A DNA stretch of 64,000 nucleotides from NCBI GenBank assembly GCA_020226215.1, contig CM035233.1, positions 2,480,001-2,544,000 of the forward strand. The letters are read 5' to 3'. Position 1 is the stretch's first letter. Every line of letters starts with the position of its first letter. The translations under genes were made by a program, and so were the position numbers. The notes under the pieces are model-generated. The model was not told where the DNA came from and ran no database searches. It saw only the letters and a list, made by a program, of their open reading frames with translations. The stretch comes from Sindora glabra (Eukaryota; Streptophyta; Magnoliopsida; Fabales; Fabaceae). This document shows positions 59,661-64,000 of this stretch, one piece after another.

Positions 59661-59698
59661 ATTATTGAATTAATAGATTCATAATAGAAAATCTAACA

Positions 59699-60225
59699 AA
59701 GTCTATTTAAACTAATATTTATTTAAATTTAGGGGTAAATGCACCTTATTTCTCTAAAATTTGGGTAAGTGTAGAAAATAATGTACATAAACATTAAAAT
59801 CTTACATTAAACCTCCTAAACTTCAATAAAAAAACTGCTAAATTTATAATCAAAACTAACGACAAAATATTTGCTTCTACCATATATTCCTCATCAAAAT
59901 TTATATCCCATGAAAATAGAGTTCAAGAACAATTAATTTAACATTTTAATTAGAAAAGAACAGTCAAATATATTAAATCATAACCCACTTAAATAATAAA
60001 GTTTTTCCATTGAGACTTCATTCATTCGAATTGTTTCAAAATGTTCTACACAGATTTCATTTGCTATAAATGAGAAAAACACAAATCCCAAATAAGAAAA
60101 GCAGCTACTTAATTTATACAGGTCTCATTTATATATGCATAGAAACATTTTAAGAATTGTGATTTTGTGAAACAAGTTAAACAATAAAATAAAAAAAAAA
60201 GATATAAATGATAAATATTTGAAAA
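59699..60225. other. Spacer, nothing recognised
   Basis: Outer flank of Copia B; no gene or repeat identified. Confidence 0.5.
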
Positions 60226-60346
60226 ATATTATGAGTCAATCAAATGGATACAGTGAAGCAAGTCGGCTGGGGCAAGTGATGTCCCCCATGTTCTCCTGTG
60301 ATTGAAGTGAGGGGAACGATCATAAAAAGGTATATCCTAAAATATA
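60226..60346 (+). pseudogene. Exon-like patch, unknown
   Basis: A short GC-richer patch whose one frame reads NGYSEASRLGQVMSPMFSCD and then stops. A possible donor AAAAG/GTATAT follows at about 60330. It may belong with the acceptor-led piece at 61093. No family is recognised, and the evidence is slim. Confidence 0.25.
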
Positions 60347-60469
60347 AGCAAAGTTGGGAGAAATACTTGCTAATTTGCAGAGTATAAAATAATGTAAGTA
60401 AATTTGAAAACTATGCCCAAAATCCATTAAATGAAATTGTGTGAAGATATTTGAAATAATTTTATTAAT

Positions 60470-60745
60470 GCTCTGTTTTGTTTTGATGGAAAATGCTTTC
60501 TATAAAATATAGTTATAAAATGCTAAAATAACATAAATATTTTATTTGTTCAATATGAAATATAAAGAATTTGACAAAATAATTTCTGTTATTTTAAAAA
60601 AGAATTATTTTCTTTTATTACAATAGTTTTAAGTATCATTTTTTAAACACAGGTTATATAGTACATGTCATTTTTTTTTATCAATATACATGTAAATAAC
60701 ACTTTCTTATGGAAAATGCTTTTCAATGAAATAAATGAAACTTAA
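60470..60745. mobile_element. MITE candidate (about 275 bp)
   Basis: The left end gctctgttttgttttgatgg, then aaaatgctttctataa, pairs with the reverse complement of the right end, tttcatttatttcattgaaa, then agcattttccataag. The ends pair over about 30 bases. No coding capacity and no clear target duplication. Confidence 0.45.
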
Positions 60746-61092
60746 GTCTTCTTTTATAACTTATGTGAATTATGATTTAATTGATCTGATTTTTTATTTC
60801 TAGTTAAAAATGGATAAATTAGATATTTTTGAACTATATTGTTATCATATATAAATTTTGGCTAGAAATACATAATGATTGGTAAGGGATTAAAGAGGAA
60901 GAGAGATAAAAGATAAGACCTTTAATCTGCCAATAATTTTAATAATAAATTTACCAATTTGTCACTTTTTTTTTCAAATTTTAGAAATTTAAAGGAAAAT
61001 TTTAAAATTTATATACCATTTATATTATACATTTAATTAAACTTCAAGGAACTAATGTGTGTTTCTTCTTAAATTTGTTATAACATGTGCAG

Positions 61093-61155
61093 TACGTTGA
61101 AGCCGAACTGATGGAAGACATATGCAATCAGGAAGTTGTGATTTTATATTAGTGC
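61093..61155 (+). pseudogene. Possible last exon, unknown gene
   Basis: A fair splice acceptor (tttgttataacatgtgcag, ending 61092) is followed by an open stretch reading YVEAELMEDICNQEVVILY and a TAG stop. Codon composition differs from the AT-rich surroundings. No gene could be assembled upstream apart from the patch at 60.2-60.3 kb. Confidence 0.3.
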
Positions 61156-62033
61156 TGAAATTTGCCTCGTAGAAAAAGATGTACAGGTGTCCTAGTTGTA
61201 ACTAAAAAAAAAGTTTCACGAATTAATAAATATTCTTTGTTTCTTATTATTTTTAAATTTTAAGATAATTTTACGGATAATATTAATTAAAAATTTAATT
61301 TTTAAATATATTATAAATGTTTTTAATTAAATTATCTTATAAGATTTTTAGAAAAATAAAAAATTATAATAAATGAAGGATATTTATTAATTTTTAAAAT
61401 ACAACTCTCAGAGTTACAGTTAAAGGAAAAAGAAAAGAGCCGAAATTTAAAGATAAATTCTTAAATTTATTGTTCATAAGATTTTAACTATATTGCCCAT
61501 TTTGTAACTTTAGCGAGTAATAAATAAGATCATATAATAAAAATATGCAAATTTCATCCCTTTTTTTTTGAGGTGGACAGAGTGTTACTGCTAACAAAGT
61601 AGATTTAGAGATGAATTAATTTTTACATAGTTTTAAAAATCGACTAGTTAAGAATATTGGATTAAAAAATGTATGTGAATTAATGTGAATCAGCGAAAAC
61701 CAATGAACCGATTCATTATAAATTTTATATATTCTTCTATAAAAAATAAAAAAATATGTAATTTCACAATAATTAAAGTCTAATTTTTTACAATTTTAAA
61801 TTAATTGAATTTATGTTTTTTTATATATTTATAGCATATTATATCATTTATATTTTATTACTTATTTACTTATACCATTAAGTTATTTGTATTTTTTTAT
61901 TTTATTATAACTTATTATTATAAATATATAATACTAATATATACTAGTAATTATATATATGTATATATATAATTTATATTTTTAATTCAAAGTTAATTTA
62001 ACTAATAAATTAATAAATTGACTAATAAATTAA
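61156..62033. other. AT-rich spacer
   Basis: Nothing recognised. Confidence 0.5.
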
Positions 62034-62599
62034 TCAATGTTGACTTACCGATTCAAATTTGAAAGTTATGAATTCAATAATCCAAGCCCTCCGTGAATGA
62101 ACTAAATTCAAATTATAGCACATGTACATAAATTGTACTTTTCCTTTGGAAAAGTTCCTCACAAACCCTCTCTTTCTCTTTTTCTTGTACACACCACAAG
62201 AGCCAAATCGATGGAAATATAACGAGGTTAAATTAGCTGTGTTCCCACCAAATTCAAATTTTACTATTTTAGTGGATAACGTGTGACAGAAACAGAAAAT
62301 GGAAAACAAATCTATCAGTAATTCCAGCAGCCGAACAGACTGAAAAAATTTTCCCTACTGAGCTTTTGCTTGAATTTAAGGAAGAACATTAATTTTAGGC
62401 ATTTCTTTTCCTTCTATTTACACATATTGGGAAGAAAGTTCAGAAATCAGAACGAACAGCAGCTCCTTGCATTCTTCAACTTGAAACCTTTGGCCATATG
62501 ACTTGGAATTTAGAAATATCAAAATAAAAGATTTCAGTTAGTCATGCCAACAAAGAAGCATGATCACGCATCTTCTGATAATGTATAACCTTCCTTTCT
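62034..62599. other. GC-richer stretch upstream of a possible gene
   Basis: Less AT-rich than most of the window. A 91-codon minus frame (62034-62309) with Lys-Arg-rich middle matches nothing I know and lies opposite to the TATA-led unit. The plus strand has pyrimidine-rich runs such as ccctctctttctc near 62166. This could be the promoter region of the unit at 62.6 kb. Confidence 0.35.
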
Positions 62600-62603
62600 G
62601 CTC

Positions 62604-62613
62604 TTTTATATAC
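62604..62613 (+). promoter_or_regulatory. TATA box of possible plant gene
   Basis: tttatatacc within ctcttttatataccctccaa, followed by a CT-rich stretch and then cactcacaaacacaaactca, the composition of many plant 5' leaders. It stands about 200 bp before the first ATG codons. Confidence 0.4.
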
Positions 62614-62789
62614 CCTCCAAGTCGTCTGGATGAAATCTTCTTATTTTTCTTTGAATTTCTTATTGATTCTTGACTTCCCATCTTTCTGTGCTTTTTCTTT
62701 GTTTCTGCTCACTCACAAACACAAACTCAGGAAACAGAGAGAGAGTACTTTTCTGGATTTAAGTTGAAACACTTTGAAGAGAAGAGAGA

Positions 62790-62807
62790 ATGAAAGACAG
62801 TGTTTGA
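62790..62807 (+). other. Short upstream frame (MKDSV)
   Basis: The first ATG after the leader opens a five-codon frame that stops two bases before the next ATG at 62809. If the unit is transcribed this would act as an upstream ORF. Confidence 0.3.
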
Positions 62808-62808
62808 A

Positions 62809-63030
62809 ATGGTACCATGTAAGGGAAACTTATATAAGTGTGTGGTCCATTGCTCAAAAACAAGATGTCGCATAGGACCCCACAATTCCGATTCCATGCT
62901 TCTCTCTCGTTGCACCAACATTTATGTCGCATCAACCACCAAGAAAACTGGTCGGCCATTGAAATTGATCCAAAACTATAATAATGTTCAAGATGACCAA
63001 AGAGAAGGCTTTGGTTTCCTAGATATTTGA
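62809..63030 (+). CDS. Small uncharacterised protein candidate (73 aa)
   Basis: The frame from ATG at 62809 to TGA at 63030 encodes MVPCKGNLYKCVVHCSKTRC, then a middle with RIGPHNSDSMLLSRC and TKKTGRPLKLIQNYNN, ending GFGFLDI. Six Cys lie in the first 40 residues or so. It lies in the least AT-rich part of the window, behind a TATA box and a plant-type leader. The TGRPLK piece recalls AT-hook-like basic runs, but one such run does not define the family. Overlapping minus frames at 62727-62959 are of similar length, so the coding strand is not certain. A short non-coding transcript is an alternative. Confidence 0.28.
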   Translation: MVPCKGNLYKCVVHCSKTRCRIGPHNSDSMLLSRCTNIYVASTTKKTGRPLKLIQNYNNVQDDQREGFGFLDI

Positions 63031-63550
63031 GCTGCTATGGTTTCCTCCATATGTCAAAACGACATAATTATGTTTAAGATATTCTTTCAAAGAAAAACAA
63101 GGGCATGGTTATCTTGGATAGTTGAGCTCTACCGTTGTTTTATGATTTATGTTACACGAATCTTATGATCCGGCGAAAAAACTACGAAGTTTCCTTGTCA
63201 TGTTTTACCATCAGCTCCAATTAATTATATGGTACCCTTGTCGGTATAATGCAGTTTACTCCTCGAAGTTGAAATTTAAATGTGTTGCTAAATGTAAATA
63301 CATCCATTTTCTCACACAACATGCACTTTGGAAGATGCAAAGGTTTATATAGACGTGCACATTGTGTCTACGAATATTTAGTACCTTTCAAATTGAAATG
63401 ATGCTATTAATCTTCCAGTGGTGTTAACTTCACACAGGTTTCTCCAAGAGGGATCCCATTATAGGTAAGGATTATAAAGAATAATTTGTTATTGAAATTA
63501 TATTTGAAATTTACTACAAATCATTAATAATCAATATGTTTGTAAAAAAA
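63031..63550. other. Spacer after the candidate gene
   Basis: A 67-codon plus frame at 63149-63352 uses an internal start and matches nothing I know. No poly(A) signal stands out. Confidence 0.45.
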
Positions 63551-63892
63551 CATTACAAGAATGCATGCCATTTGGGGTGGCATTTCCCGCGGTTTTCCTG
63601 TACATTTCCCACACTTTCCCCACGGATACAGTCCTTTCCCACGGATTTGCAACAGATTAACAAATCCATGGGAATGGAGGGCGTGGGAAACTCATTCCTA
63701 CGGCAATTTCCCACGGTATTTTTTACCGAATTTTCTCACAACTTTCACATAGAATTTCCTACGGTATTTCCCACGGTAATATTATATTTGAATATAAATT
63801 TTTTGAAACAAATTATAATTTTTTAAATTTATCTATGAGAAAATTCATGTGAAATCCATAGGAAAACCGTGGGAAATATGTTTAATCCAGTG
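63551..63892. mobile_element. Mini CACTA-like element (342 bp)
   Basis: The left end CATTACAAGAATGCATGCC is one base from the common plant CACTA end CACTACAAGAA. The right end, reversed, reads CACTGGATTAAACATA. The subterminal motif TTTCCCACGG occurs in direct form several times in the left part (63584-63775, with variants tttcccgcgg and tttcctacgg) and inverted as ccgtgggaaat at about 63867-63877. Such motif arrays near both ends are typical of CACTA elements. The 3-bp target duplication is not clear. The 96- and 63-codon frames here only reflect the repeats. Confidence 0.7.
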
Positions 63893-64000
63893 TATTGTTC
63901 AATGCACAGTTATAATTTTTTTAGTGCTTCAATCTTGTGAGATTCATGATAAATTTTTTATATTATAAAAAATAAAAAATTTATAAATTCAAAATTGAAT
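63893..64000. other. AT-rich window end
   Basis: Nothing recognised. Confidence 0.5.

Larger units (their letters stand above)
51395..59698 (-). mobile_element. Copia LTR retrotransposon B, full length with nested insertions
   Basis: An 8.3-kb Copia element on the minus strand. The 3' LTR is 51395-51856 (462 bp). The 5' LTR is 58071-59698, enlarged by a 955-bp MITE and a tandem duplication of about 210-220 bp; without these it is about 455 bp, matching its partner. The primer site at 58055-58068 matches the initiator-Met-tRNA site at 12 of 14 bases. The outer flanks aagtt (51390-51394) and aagtc (59699-59703) differ by one transition, a clear target duplication. gag, PR, IN, RT and RH remains lie between 52.3 and 56.5 kb. 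A further insertion at about 55235-55672 splits PR from IN. The 1.5-kb leader is long for Copia. Confidence 0.9.
58071..59698 (-). repeat. Copia B 5' LTR, interrupted
   Basis: Starts TGTTAGATTTTC on the element strand at 59698 and ends at 58071. LTR parts are 58071-58336 and 59292-59698, separated by the MITE; the second part contains a tandem duplication. Removing both restores the length and order of the 3' LTR. Confidence 0.9.

Noticed and set aside
62727..62959. Two minus frames of 64 and 66 codons
   Set aside because: They lie opposite to the TATA-led unit, overlap each other in different frames and match nothing known.
63536..63826. Overlapping plus frames of 96 and 63 codons
   Set aside because: They are made by the repeated TTTCCCACGG motif of the mini CACTA element (FPTVFP-like repeats).
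1..64000. rRNA genes, organelle DNA insertions or an integrated virus
   Set aside because: No rRNA, plastid or mitochondrial gene motif was seen, and all pol remains match LTR retrotransposons.

Overview
The window is plant nuclear DNA from a gene-poor, repeat-dense part of a chromosome, probably pericentromeric or other heterochromatin. It is very AT-rich, has many (TA)n runs, and shows no long open host gene. What can be recognised is almost all transposable-element wreckage. The initiator-Met-tRNA primer sites, plant Copia and Gypsy polyproteins, tRNA-derived SINE heads, Tourist-like MITEs and a CACTA-like mini-element all point to a flowering plant. The species cannot be named from this sequence.

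Layout. 1-1346: AT-rich, possible edge of an older LTR. 1347-6030: Copia element A, minus strand, with paired 254-260 bp LTRs, PPT, weak primer site, near-matching target-site duplication and gag-PR-IN-RT-RH remains. 6031-10330: Copia C, with a perfect primer site, an LTR carrying a 60-bp tandem repeat, and a gag remnant. 10330-19480: AT-rich DNA with a possible host-gene exon (13.3-13.5 kb), a MITE candidate, two recent tandem duplications (74 and 65 bp) and a microsatellite block. 19.5-31.5 kb: Helitron-like repeats in at least three partial copies, a possible Gypsy LTR, several degenerate tandem arrays, large (TA)n tracts and a SINE head. 34360-34897: MITE with target duplication. 35826-46918: an 11.1-kb Gypsy element, minus strand, resembling the Tat/Ogre group; it has 454/455 bp LTRs, PPT, decayed primer site, RT-RH-IN remains, and tandem repeats between IN and the 3' LTR. 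47.6 kb: SINE head. 48656-49574: MITE. 51395-59698: Copia element B, minus strand, with a MITE (58337-59291) nested in its 5' LTR, a later tandem duplication that copied the MITE end, and a second insertion splitting its protease region. 60-64 kb: somewhat more GC-rich, with a MITE candidate, exon-like pieces, a possible small transcription unit (TATA near 62607) and a mini-CACTA element (63551-63892).

All three elements with pol remains lie on the minus strand and are dead: stops, frameshifts and changed catalytic residues (IN Glu to Lys in A, RT Asp to Asn in B, IN Asp to Asn in the Gypsy). Many changes are G-to-A or C-to-T, including Trp codons turned into stops, as expected of long-methylated plant repeats. 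I found no unknown gene system. The points most worth checking are the tandem-repeat nurseries inside elements, the readable nested-insertion history of Copia B, and the few non-repeat coding-like islands. Translations and alignments were done by eye, so domain edges are approximate.
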